Shown here piece by piece: positions 36,724 through 45,700 of a DNA stretch of 64,000 bases; within the stretch, counting starts at the first letter, position 1, and each line of letters starts with the position of its first letter. Source of the stretch: Halobaculum rubrum (lineage in GTDB: Archaea; Halobacteriota; Halobacteria; Halobacteriales; Haloferacaceae); contig NZ_CP082284.1 of NCBI RefSeq assembly GCF_019880225.1, positions 1,178,001 to 1,242,000 of the forward strand. The letters run 5' to 3'. The notes under the pieces are model-generated. The model was not told where the DNA came from, ran no database searches, and saw only the letters and a list, made by a program, of their open reading frames with translations. Both the position numbers and the translations under genes were made by a program.

Positions 36724-37680
36724 TCATTCGGCCACCTCCGTACCCGTGGCGTCGCCGCCGGTTCCGGCGCCCGAACCGTCGTCCGTCGCGTACGTGAGGA
36801 ACAGGTCCTCCAGGCTCGCCTCCTCCGTCGAGAAGTCCTTCACCGTGACGCCGGCGTCCTCCAGCGCGCCGATCACACCCGTCTTCGCGTCGCTTTCACA
36901 CGAGACGGTGACGGTGCCGCCGTCGGTCGCCGCCGAGGAGACGCCAGAGAGCGCGCGAACGCCCTCCAAGTCCTCCTCGGCGGCTGTGTCGACGGTGACG
37001 ACGAGTTGCTCCTCGCCGCCGACGGCCTCGCGTAGGCCCTCGATGGAGTCCTCGGCGACCAGTTCTCCCTCGCGCATGATGCCGACGCGGTCGCAGACCG
37101 GTTCCACCTGACCGAGCACGTGGCTGGAGAAGAACACCGTCGCCCCCCGATCAGCCTCCTCGCGGACGATCTCGCGCATCTCCTTGGCGCCGGCGGGGTC
37201 CAGTCCCGAGGAGGGCTCGTCGAGGATGAGGATGTCGGGCTCGCCGACAAGCGCCATCCCGAGGACGAGCCGCTGGCGCATCCCCTTGGAGTAGCCGCCG
37301 GCGCGGCGGTCGGCGGCATCGGCGATCCCGACACGCTCCAGTACGGCGTCGACGTCGCCGTCGAGCTCCTTCGAGCGCATGGCGAACTCGACGTGCTGGC
37401 GGCCGGTGAGCCGCTCGTACACGTCGTACCCCTCGGGGAGGACGCCAGTGTGGCGGCGCACCGCAACCGACTCCGCCTGCGCGTCCCGCGAGAGCACCCG
37501 AACGCTGCCGCTCGTGGGGCGGACGAAATCGAGCAGTATGTTGATCGTCGTCGACTTGCCCGCCCCGTTGGGACCGAGGAAGCCGAACACTTCGCCCTCC
37601 TCGACGGTGAGGTCGAGGTCGCGGACGGCCGTTACGTCGCCGTACCGCTTCGTGACGCCGTCCAACTCGATGGCGGCCAT
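36724..37680 (-). CDS. ABC transporter ATP-binding protein
   Basis: A 318-residue ATPase. FGFLGPNGAGKSTTINILLD near residue 34 is Walker A, GYSKGMRQRLVLGMALVG near residue 130 the signature motif, ILILDEPSSGLDPAGAKEM Walker B and TVFFSSHVLGQVEPVCDRV the switch histidine. A C-terminal domain of about 90 residues follows, ending in a Gly/Thr-rich tail. It energises the downstream permease, probably for export; the substrate is not evident. The ATG at 37680 opens directly on the conserved IELDGVTKRYG. Confidence 0.92.
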   Translation of the reverse strand: MAAIELDGVTKRYGDVTAVRDLDLTVEEGEVFGFLGPNGAGKSTTINILLDFVRPTSGSVRVLSRDAQAESVAVRRHTGVLPEGYDVYERLTGRQHVEFAMRSKELDGDVDAVLERVGIADAADRRAGGYSKGMRQRLVLGMALVGEPDILILDEPSSGLDPAGAKEMREIVREEADRGATVFFSSHVLGQVEPVCDRVGIMREGELVAEDSIEGLREAVGGEEQLVVTVDTAAEEDLEGVRALSGVSSAATDGGTVTVSCESDAKTGVIGALEDAGVTVKDFSTEEASLEDLFLTYATDDGSGAGTGGDATGTEVAE

Positions 37681-37793
37681 ATACCGCCCGATTCCGGCGG
37701 TCTCCGTTTTATGCTTTGGGAGTCGGTCCGTCACCCGGCAGACGTTGCCGTAACTGTCGTGCATATCCGTTTGAGTGAATATTCCCGTAGTAC

Positions 37794-39098
37794 ATGACCG
37801 ACGACGCCGACGCGCCGACGGGCGAGTGGGGCGCGCGGACGCGGGCGCTCCACACCGGCTGGACCGGCGATCCGGCGACCGGCGCTCGGGCGCCGCCCAT
37901 CTACCAGACGACATCCTACTCGTTCCCCGACGCCGACACCGCGGCCGACCTGTACGCCCTCGAGCGCGAGGGCGACGTGTACTCCCGTATTTCCAACCCC
38001 ACGACGCGGGTGTTGGAGAAGCGGCTCGCGGACCTGGAGGGCGGCGTCGACGCCGTCGCCACCGCCTCGGGAATGGCCGCCATCGACACGGCGACCAGTC
38101 TGCTCGCGCGCGCCGGCGACAACGTCGTCGCCAGCGCCGACATGTACGGCGGCACGAGCACCTATCTCGCACATATGGCTTCCCGGCGCGGCGTCGACCT
38201 TCGGACCGTCGACACCGCCGACTACGCGGCCTACGAGGAGGCCGTCGACGATGACACCGCGTTCGTCCACGTCGAGACGGTGGCGAACCCGTCGCTCGTG
38301 ACGCCCGACTTCGAACGGGTCGCCGAGATCGCCCACGAGCACGCGGTCCCGCTGGTCGTCGACAACACCTTCGGAACCCCCGTGCTGTGCAACCCCATCG
38401 ACCACGGCGCCGACGTGGTGTGGAACTCCACCACCAAGTGGATCCACGGAGCGGGAACCACCGTCGGCGGCGTCCTCGTCGACGGCGGCACCTTCCCGTG
38501 GGACCACCCGGACGCCGATTATCCCGAACTGTCGGGAGAGAACGCCGCCTTCGGCGTCGACTTCTCGGAACACTTCGGCGAGCGTGCGTTCACGCAGGTC
38601 GCGCGCCACCGCGGCGTCCGCACGCTCGGCAATCCCCAGTCTCCCTTCGACGCCTGGCAGACACTTCAGGGCCTCTCGACGCTCCCCGTCCGCATGGAGA
38701 AACACTGCGAGAACGCCCGGATCGTCGCCGAGCACCTCCGCGACCACCCCGAGGTCGCGTGGGTTACCTACCCCGGGTTCGCGGATCACCCGACTCACGA
38801 GACCGCCGCCGAGTATCTCGACGACTTCGGCGGCATGGTCGTGTTCGGGCTCGCGGACGGCTTCGCCGCCGGGAAACGCCTGTGTGAGGAGGTGGAACTC
38901 ATCTCGTTTCTCGCGAACATCGGCGACGCCCGCTCGCTGCTCATTCACCCGGCGAGCACGACCCACGCACAGCTCACCGAGGCGGAACAGGCGGCTGCGG
39001 GCGTGAGCCCGGACCTGCTGCGCCTGTCGGTCGGGATCGAGGACCCCGCGGACATCGTGACCGACCTCGACCGCGCCATCGCGGAGGCGACGCGATGA
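37794..39098 (+). CDS. metY: O-acetylhomoserine sulfhydrylase / cystathionine gamma-synthase family, copy 1
   Basis: A 434-residue Cys/Met-metabolism PLP enzyme. [20 protein letters not shown] near residue 40, [16 protein letters not shown] near residue 90, [33 protein letters not shown] near residue 190 with the PLP lysine (TKW), and [10 protein letters not shown] near residue 385. It most likely makes homocysteine from O-acetylhomoserine and sulfide. Its stop overlaps the metX ATG (ATGA), so acetylation and sulfhydrylation are coupled. A paralogue of equal length follows metX. Confidence 0.9.
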   Translation: MTDDADAPTGEWGARTRALHTGWTGDPATGARAPPIYQTTSYSFPDADTAADLYALEREGDVYSRISNPTTRVLEKRLADLEGGVDAVATASGMAAIDTATSLLARAGDNVVASADMYGGTSTYLAHMASRRGVDLRTVDTADYAAYEEAVDDDTAFVHVETVANPSLVTPDFERVAEIAHEHAVPLVVDNTFGTPVLCNPIDHGADVVWNSTTKWIHGAGTTVGGVLVDGGTFPWDHPDADYPELSGENAAFGVDFSEHFGERAFTQVARHRGVRTLGNPQSPFDAWQTLQGLSTLPVRMEKHCENARIVAEHLRDHPEVAWVTYPGFADHPTHETAAEYLDDFGGMVVFGLADGFAAGKRLCEEVELISFLANIGDARSLLIHPASTTHAQLTEAEQAAAGVSPDLLRLSVGIEDPADIVTDLDRAIAEATR

Positions 39099-40423
39099 CC
39101 GCCGTCGAGTCGGTCGGCGAGTTCCGGTTCGAGTGCGGTGAGTCGGTCGACGACCTCGAACTCGCGTACGAGACGTACGGGGAGTTCGACGGGGGCACGG
39201 CGGGAACCGCCGCGAGCGAGCGGACGGAGTCCGCGAGCAACGCGGTCCTCGTCTGCCACGCGCTCACCGGGAGCCAGCACGTCTCGAACGCACCCCGCAG
39301 CGAGGACCACGACGCCGGCGCGGTGGACGGGAGCGACGCGGGCGACGACGGCGACACGGGCGTCCAGACGGCCGGCCAGGCCCGCGCGTGGTGGGACGAC
39401 GTGGTCGGACCGGGGAAGGCCATCGACACGACCGAGTACTACGTCGTCTGCGTGAACGTCCCCGGCTCCTGTTACGGCTCCTCCGGCCCGCCGTCCGAGG
39501 GGCCGGACGGCGAGCCGTGGGGTACCGACTTCCCGCCCGTCACCGTCGGTGACTGGACGCGCGCACAGCGGCGGCTGCTCGACCGTCTCGGCGTCGGCCG
39601 CCTACACGCCGTCGTCGGCGGCAGCGTCGGCGGCATGAACGCGCTCGACTGGGCGAAGCGCTTCCCGGACGACGTGCGCCGCGTGGCCGCCGTCGCGACG
39701 GCCGCGCGCCTCGACACGCAATGCCTCTCGCTCGACGCCATCGCCCGCCGCGCGATCACTACCGACCCGAACTGGAACGGCGGCGACTACTACGGCGCCG
39801 ACCGGCCGAACCCCGACGACGGCCTCGCACAAGCCCGTCGGATCGGCCACGTGATGTACCTCTCGAAGGCATCGATGGGCCGGAAGTTCGGCCGCCGCGC
39901 GGCGGGCCGGGGCGCCTTCGGCGACGCTCCGGCGGACCCGACGGATCGGTTCTTCCCGTATCGCGAGGTCGAGTCGTACCTCGATTACAACGCCGACTCG
40001 TTCACCGGCCGGTTCGACGCCAACAGCTACCTCTATCTCACGCGGGCGATGGACGAGTACGACCTCGGGGCGGACTACGGCTCCGACGCGGAGGCGCTGG
40101 CTGCGTACGAGGGAGAGTTGCTCGCGCTGTCGTTCACGGGGGACTGGCACTTCACCGTCGAACAGTCGCGTGCGCTCGCGGACGCCGCCCGCGACGTGGA
40201 CGTGCCGACGGCACACCACGTCGTCGAGTCGGACCACGGCCACGACGCGTTTCTCGTCGAACCCGAGTCGGTCGGACCGCCGCTGCGCGATTTCCTCGCC
40301 GACGGCGTCGGCGGACGCGCCCTCCGCGACGAGGGGGACGACCGCGACGATCGCGGTGGCTCGGGCGGCCACTCCGGCGATCCCGACCGCGCGCCGGTCC
40401 ACGCGAGCCTGTTCCCGGGGTAG
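39095..40423 (+). CDS. metX: homoserine O-acetyltransferase
   Basis: A 442-residue alpha/beta-hydrolase-fold acyltransferase. [20 protein letters not shown] near residue 10, [12 protein letters not shown] near residue 55, [20 protein letters not shown] near residue 170 with the nucleophilic serine, and [16 protein letters not shown] near residue 375 with the catalytic histidine. It acetylates homoserine for methionine synthesis. It sits between two metY paralogues and overlaps the first by four bases. An acidic insert lies near residues 70-95. Confidence 0.93.
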   Translation: MTAVESVGEFRFECGESVDDLELAYETYGEFDGGTAGTAASERTESASNAVLVCHALTGSQHVSNAPRSEDHDAGAVDGSDAGDDGDTGVQTAGQARAWWDDVVGPGKAIDTTEYYVVCVNVPGSCYGSSGPPSEGPDGEPWGTDFPPVTVGDWTRAQRRLLDRLGVGRLHAVVGGSVGGMNALDWAKRFPDDVRRVAAVATAARLDTQCLSLDAIARRAITTDPNWNGGDYYGADRPNPDDGLAQARRIGHVMYLSKASMGRKFGRRAAGRGAFGDAPADPTDRFFPYREVESYLDYNADSFTGRFDANSYLYLTRAMDEYDLGADYGSDAEALAAYEGELLALSFTGDWHFTVEQSRALADAARDVDVPTAHHVVESDHGHDAFLVEPESVGPPLRDFLADGVGGRALRDEGDDRDDRGGSGGHSGDPDRAPVHASLFPG

Positions 40424-40519
40424 TCCTGCGGCTCGAACGGGGCGGTGGCGTCACGAACGCCGGCGAATTTCCGTGGCGACGGCAGTGCTTAGCCGTCGGC
40501 CTCGGTACGAGCGAACGAG

Positions 40520-41821
40520 ATGTCCGACGAAGACACCGACGACTACGGCTTCTGGACGCGCAGCGTCCACGAGGGCGCGGACCCCGACCCGACGACGGGC
40601 GCGCGGGCGCCGCCGATCCACCAGACGACCTCCTACGTGTTCGACGACGCCGACCACGCGGCGCGGCTGTTCGCGCTGGAGGAGGAGGGGTACATCTACA
40701 GCCGGCTGCTCAATCCGACGGTGGCACGGCTGGGCGAGCGGCTCGCGTCGCTGGAGGGGGGCGTGGGCGCCGTGCCGACGAGCTCCGGGATGGCGTCGTT
40801 CGATCTCGCGACGTTCCTGCTCGCGTCCGCCGGCGACAACATCGTCTCGTCGTCGTCGCTGTACGGCGGGACGTACACCTACCTCACGCACACGGTGGAG
40901 CGCCGGGGAGTCGAAACCAGGTTCGTCGATACCCTCGACTACGACACCTACGCGGAGGCGATCGACGGCGACACGGCGTTCGTCCACCTGGAGACGATCG
41001 GCAATCCGGCGCTCGTCACGCCCGATATCGAGCGGATCGCCGACATCGCCCACGAGCACGGCGTGCCGCTGTTCGTCGACAACACGTTCGCCACGCCGTA
41101 TCTCTGCCGGCCGATCGAGCACGGCGCCGACCTCGTGTGGGAGTCGACGACGAAGTGGATCCACGGCTCCGGATCGACCGTGGGCGGCGTGCTCGTCGAC
41201 GGCGGCTCGTTCCCGTGGGGCGAGCACGCCGAGCGCTTCCCGGAGCTGGGCGCCGACAACCCCGCATACCACGGCGTCAACTTCGCCGAGCGCTTCGGAG
41301 AGACCGCGCTCACGTACGGTGCCATCGCTCGCGGCCTGCGCGACCTGGGGAGCGCGCAGTCGCCGTTCGACGCCTGGGCGACGATGCAGAAGCTTGAGTC
41401 GCTGCCGATGCGGATGGAGCGCCACTGCGCGAACGCCCAGCACGTTGCCGAGCACCTCGCCGACCACCCGGCCGTCGAGTGGGTGACGTACCCTGGGCTC
41501 CCGGACCACGAGACCCACGCGGAGGCGTCGGAGTATCTCGACGGCGGCTACGGCGGCATGATCGCCTTCGGGCTGGCCGACGGCTACGAGGCAGCGCGCG
41601 GAACCGTGGAGAACACGGAACTCGCGTCGCTGCTGGCGAACGTCGGCGACGCCAAGACGCTCGTCATCCACCCCGCGAGCACCACTCACCAGCAGCTCAC
41701 CGAGGAGGAGCAACTGGCCGCGGGCGTCACCAGTGACATGGTTCGGCTCTCGGTCGGCGTGGAGGATCCCGCGGACATCGTGACCGACCTCGACCGTGCC
41801 ATCGCCGAGGCGACGCGATAG
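40520..41821 (+). CDS. metY: O-acetylhomoserine sulfhydrylase / cystathionine gamma-synthase family, copy 2
   Basis: A 433-residue paralogue of the gene at 37794, sharing the same motifs: [79 protein letters not shown] (PLP lysine) and HPASTTHQQLTEEEQ. The last 25 residues of the two are nearly identical ([20 protein letters not shown] here). One copy may use a different sulfur donor or acyl-homoserine; the sequence does not show which. It has its own 96-bp upstream region. Confidence 0.9.
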   Translation: MSDEDTDDYGFWTRSVHEGADPDPTTGARAPPIHQTTSYVFDDADHAARLFALEEEGYIYSRLLNPTVARLGERLASLEGGVGAVPTSSGMASFDLATFLLASAGDNIVSSSSLYGGTYTYLTHTVERRGVETRFVDTLDYDTYAEAIDGDTAFVHLETIGNPALVTPDIERIADIAHEHGVPLFVDNTFATPYLCRPIEHGADLVWESTTKWIHGSGSTVGGVLVDGGSFPWGEHAERFPELGADNPAYHGVNFAERFGETALTYGAIARGLRDLGSAQSPFDAWATMQKLESLPMRMERHCANAQHVAEHLADHPAVEWVTYPGLPDHETHAEASEYLDGGYGGMIAFGLADGYEAARGTVENTELASLLANVGDAKTLVIHPASTTHQQLTEEEQLAAGVTSDMVRLSVGVEDPADIVTDLDRAIAEATR

Positions 41822-42084
41822 CTGCTGCTCCGAAGGGGCTGACAGGCGGCCTGTGTGACTGATCGAAATCGCCCGGGGATCGATCGATTCACGTCCGCAC
41901 GCCGACGGTCGGACCGCGCACCCGCCTCGCCGTCGGCGACAGGTCTCAGCGTCGCATCGTCGGTGCTGGTCCCGGCATCGGATTTGAACCCTCGCCCGCC
42001 GGGCGGGGCGTCGGTCGGGCGCGCGCGGCCGTCTCCCCTCCCGCGGCGGCAACGTTTTACTGCCGGTCGGTCGACGAATCGGGT
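41822..42084. other. metY-PPC gap with a tRNA 3'-end-like string
   Basis: No gene is seen. On the minus strand 41967-41990 reads GGTTCAAATCCGATGCCGGGACCA when read 5'-3', the form of a T-loop followed by an acceptor strand, but the 5' T-stem and the rest of a cloverleaf are missing. It may be a chance match or a remnant of an integration site. Confidence 0.3.
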
Positions 42085-42504
42085 ATGGACTACCGGGAAG
42101 TCGAGGTCGCCGGCGAGTACATGGCGAGTCTGGACAACGGCGCCGACTGGCGCGAGGAGATCGAGTCGCTCGCCGACGAGGTGGATGCGGACGCCGCGTG
42201 GTTCAACGCCATGGGCGCCGTCCAGGACGCCGAGGTGTGGTTCTACGACCAGGACGACCAGGAGTATCAGTCGGTGACGTTCGACGAGCCGCTTGAGGTC
42301 GCCGCCTGTGTCGGCAACATCGCGCTGCTGGAGGGCGACCGCTTCGCGCACACCCACGCGGTGCTGTCGCGCCGCAGCGGGCAGGCGCTGGCGGGCCACC
42401 TGAACGCGGGGACCGTGTTCGCGGGCGAGGTGTATCTCCGCGCGTTCGAGGAGCCGCTGGAACGCGAGCACGACGCGGTGACGGACCTGGACCTCTGGCT
42501 GTAG
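42085..42504 (+). CDS. PPC/DUF296-domain DNA-binding protein
   Basis: A 139-residue PPC (DUF296) protein. The conserved HTHAVLSRRSGQALAGHLNAGTVFAGEVYL (about residues 93-122) gives the HxH...H metal-binding pattern of this family, preceded by AWFNAMGAVQDAEVWFYDQ. Archaeal PPC proteins form trimers; DNA binding is known for plant AT-hook relatives, but the archaeal role is open. Start ATG at 42085 agrees with the conserved N terminus. Confidence 0.85.
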   Translation: MDYREVEVAGEYMASLDNGADWREEIESLADEVDADAAWFNAMGAVQDAEVWFYDQDDQEYQSVTFDEPLEVAACVGNIALLEGDRFAHTHAVLSRRSGQALAGHLNAGTVFAGEVYLRAFEEPLEREHDAVTDLDLWL

Positions 42505-42540
42505 GGGGTGCGGCCGGGACCCCGCCGGCGACGACGAACC

Positions 42541-42548
42541 GCTTATCA
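42541..42548 (+). promoter_or_regulatory. TATA-like box of the polC leader transcript
   Basis: GCTTATCA in a GC-rich region, centred about 28 nt before the GTG at 42573. The spacing points to a leaderless start on the leader ORF, 179 nt before polC. Confidence 0.45.
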
Positions 42549-42572
42549 CCCTCCCCCGCACAGGAAGGTGAC

Positions 42573-42755
42573 GTGCACAGACGACCCCGACACGCGAGCC
42601 GAGGCGACGCGTTCGTCGCCGGCGTGACGCCGGCTCCGGGGCCGTCACCGACGACGCGACCGCGGTACTGGACGACGGGAGAGGCGACCGATGAGGCGAG
42701 CGGGCGGGCGACTGCCGACGGGGCGAGCGGGAAAGCGACGGAGGAGACGACATGA
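42573..42755 (+). CDS. 60-residue leader ORF overlapping polC
   Basis: A GTG-started frame at the predicted transcript start, beginning MHRRPRHASRGDAFVAGV and ending in Thr/Ala/Glu-rich sequence. Its TGA (42753-42755) overlaps the polC ATG (42752-42754), an ATGA overlap. It is not in frame with polC. It could be a leader peptide coupling translation, a small protein, or a chance frame in a long 5' leader. Confidence 0.4.
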   Translation: MHRRPRHASRGDAFVAGVTPAPGPSPTTRPRYWTTGEATDEASGRATADGASGKATEETT

Positions 42756-45700
42756 GACCGGACGACGAGCGCTACTTCACACGGATCGAGGACAGGCTGG
42801 ACGAGGCGTTCGAGCGCGCCGAGGCCGCGAAGGCGCAGGGGAAGGATCCCGAGACGGAGATCGAGATCCCCGTCGCCCGCGACATGGCCGACCGCGTCGA
42901 GAACATCCTCGGCATCCCCGGCGTCGCCGAGCGCGTCCGCGAACTGGAGGAGGAGTTCTCCCGCGAGGAGGCCGCCCTCGAACTCGTCACCGACTTCGTG
43001 GAGGGCACCGTCGGCGACTTCGACTCGCGGGCGGGCAAGATCGAGGGCGCCGTACGGACCGCCGTCGCCCTGCTCACCGAGGGGGTCGTCGCCGCGCCCA
43101 TCGAGGGGATCGACCGCGTCGAGATCCTCGAGAACGACGACGGCACCGAGTTCATCAACGTCTACTACGCCGGCCCGATCCGCTCGGCCGGCGGGACCGC
43201 GCAGGCGCTGTCGGTGCTCGTGGGCGACTACGCCCGCGCGCTGTTGGGCATCGAGGAGTACCGCGCCCGCGACGACGAGGTCGAACGCTACGCCGAGGAG
43301 ATCGGCCTCTACGACAAGGAGACCGGCCTTCAGTACACGCCGAAGGACAAGGAGACGAAGTTCATCGCCGATCACATGCCGATCATGCTGGACGGGGAGG
43401 CCACCGGCGACGAGGAGGTCTCCGGGTTCCGCGACCTCGAACGGGTGGACACCAACAACGCCCGCGGCGGGATGTGTCTCGTCCTCGCGGAGGGGATCGC
43501 GCTCAAGGCCCCCAAGATCCAGCGCTACACCCGCCAACTCGACGAAGTCGACTGGCCGTGGCTCCAGGACCTCATCGACGGCACGTACTACGACGCGAGC
43601 GATGACGCGGCCGACGACGACACCGACGGGGCCGGCAACGACACCGAGGACCGTGAGGAGGCCGCCAGCGACGGTGAGGACGGGAACGAGGGCGACGCCG
43701 ACGGGGCCGTCGAGGACGACGGACCGGACGGCCCGCTCCGCCCCGACCCCTCCAAGAAGTTCCTTCGGGACCTGATCGCCGGGCGACCCGTCTTCGGCCA
43801 CCCCTCCGAGTCGGGCGGATTCCGGCTTCGGTACGGCCGCGCGCGCAACCACGGCTTCGCGACTGCCGGCGTCCACCCGGCAACGATGCATATCGTCGAC
43901 GACTTCCTCGCGACGGGGACCCAGATCAAGACCGAGCGCCCCGGGAAGGCCGGGGGCGTGGTACCCGTCGACTCCATCGACGGGCCGACGGTCAGGCTGG
44001 CGAACGGCGACGTGCGCCGCATCGACGACCCGGCGGAGGCCAAGGAGGTCAGAAACGGCGTCGAGGAGGTGCTCGATCTGGGCGAGTACCTCGTCAACTT
44101 CGGCGAGTTCATCGAGAACAACCACCCGCTCGCGCCAGCCTCCTACGTTCGCGAGTGGTGGGAACAGGACCTCGCCGAGGCGGGAGCGGATCTCCAGGCG
44201 CTGGAGGACGACCTCACCACGGACCTCGACAACCCCGACGCCGAGCAGGCGCTCGCGTGGGTCGACGAGTACGACGCCCCGCTGCACCCCGCCTACACGT
44301 ACTGCTGGCACGACATCTCCGTCGCGGAGTACGACGCGGTCGCCGACGCGGTCGCCGCCGGCGAGGTCACCGGCGACCTGCTCGTCGTCGAGCACACCGA
44401 CACGGTGCGCCCCGCGCTGGAGACGCTGCTCGTCGAGCACACCCAGACCGAGGACGCCCTCCGTATCCCCGACTTCCGTCCGCTGCTCCGGCAACTCGGG
44501 GTCACGGACGGCCTCCGGCGCGAGTGGACGCCGGAGGATCTCTCCGATGAGGCGCGCGAGTGGGACGGCGGCGACAACGCCATCCGAGCGGTCAACGAGG
44601 TGACCGACTTCGAGGTCCGCGAGCGCGCGCCGACCCGGATCGGCAACCGGATGGGGCGCCCGGAGAAGTCCGAGAGCCGCGACCTCTCGCCGGCGGTCCA
44701 CACGCTGTTTCCGATCACGGAGCTCGGCGGCAACCAGCGCTCCATCGGCGAGGCGGCCCGGAACCGGACGGACAAGGGGAAGGGCGTCTACGACGTGCTG
44801 GTCGGCGAGCGGGAGTGCCCCGACTGCGGCGAGCACACGTTCAAACCCGAGTGTCCCGGCTGCGGCGCACACACCGAGCCCTACTACGAGTGCGACGAGT
44901 GCGGGACGCTGTGCGAGCCGGACGAGTCCGGCCGCGTCGAGTGCCCCCGCTGCGAACGCGAGGTGGAGAGCCCCGACTGGCACGAGATCGACCTCAACGA
45001 CGAGTACTGGTCGGCGCTGGAGCGGACCGACGAACGCGAGGCGAGCTTCGAGATCCTGAAGGGCGTCAAGGGGCTGTCCTCCGCGGATAAGACACCCGAG
45101 CCCATCGAGAAGGGGATCTTCCGGGCGAAACACGGCGTCACGTCGTTCAAGGACGGGACGGTTCGCTACGACATGACCGACCTCCCGGTCACGTCGGTCC
45201 GGCCGGAGGAACTGGACGTGACGGCCGACCACTTCCGGGAGCTGGGCTACGAGACCGACATCGACGGCGAGCCGCTCGTCCACGACGACCAGCTTATCGA
45301 GCTGAAGGTGCAGGACATCGTGCTCTCGGACGGCGCCGCCGAGCACATGATGAAGACGGCCGACTTCGTCGACGAACTCCTCACCGACTTCTACGGGCTG
45401 GAGCCGTTCTACGAGGTGAACGAGCGCGACGACCTCGTGGGCGAGTTGGTGTTCGGGATGGCGCCCCACACGAGCGCGGCCGTGGTCGGTCGGGTCGTGG
45501 GGTTCACGAGCGCGGCCGTCGGCTACGCGCACCCGTATTTTCACGCGGCCAAGCGTCGGAACTGCTTCCACCCGGAGACGAAGCTCTGGTACCGCGATGA
45601 GGCCGACGAGTGGCACCACGGCCGGATCGACGAGTTCGTCGAGGCGCGGCTGGATGATCTCGAGGAAGACGATTTCGGGACGCTCGTGTCTGAACTCGAC

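Noticed and set aside
37794-41821. Cystathionine gamma-lyase/synthase as the specific name for the two PLP enzymes
   Set aside because: Context with metX and the motif pattern favour O-acetylhomoserine sulfhydrylase, but the family overlaps, so the broader name was kept.
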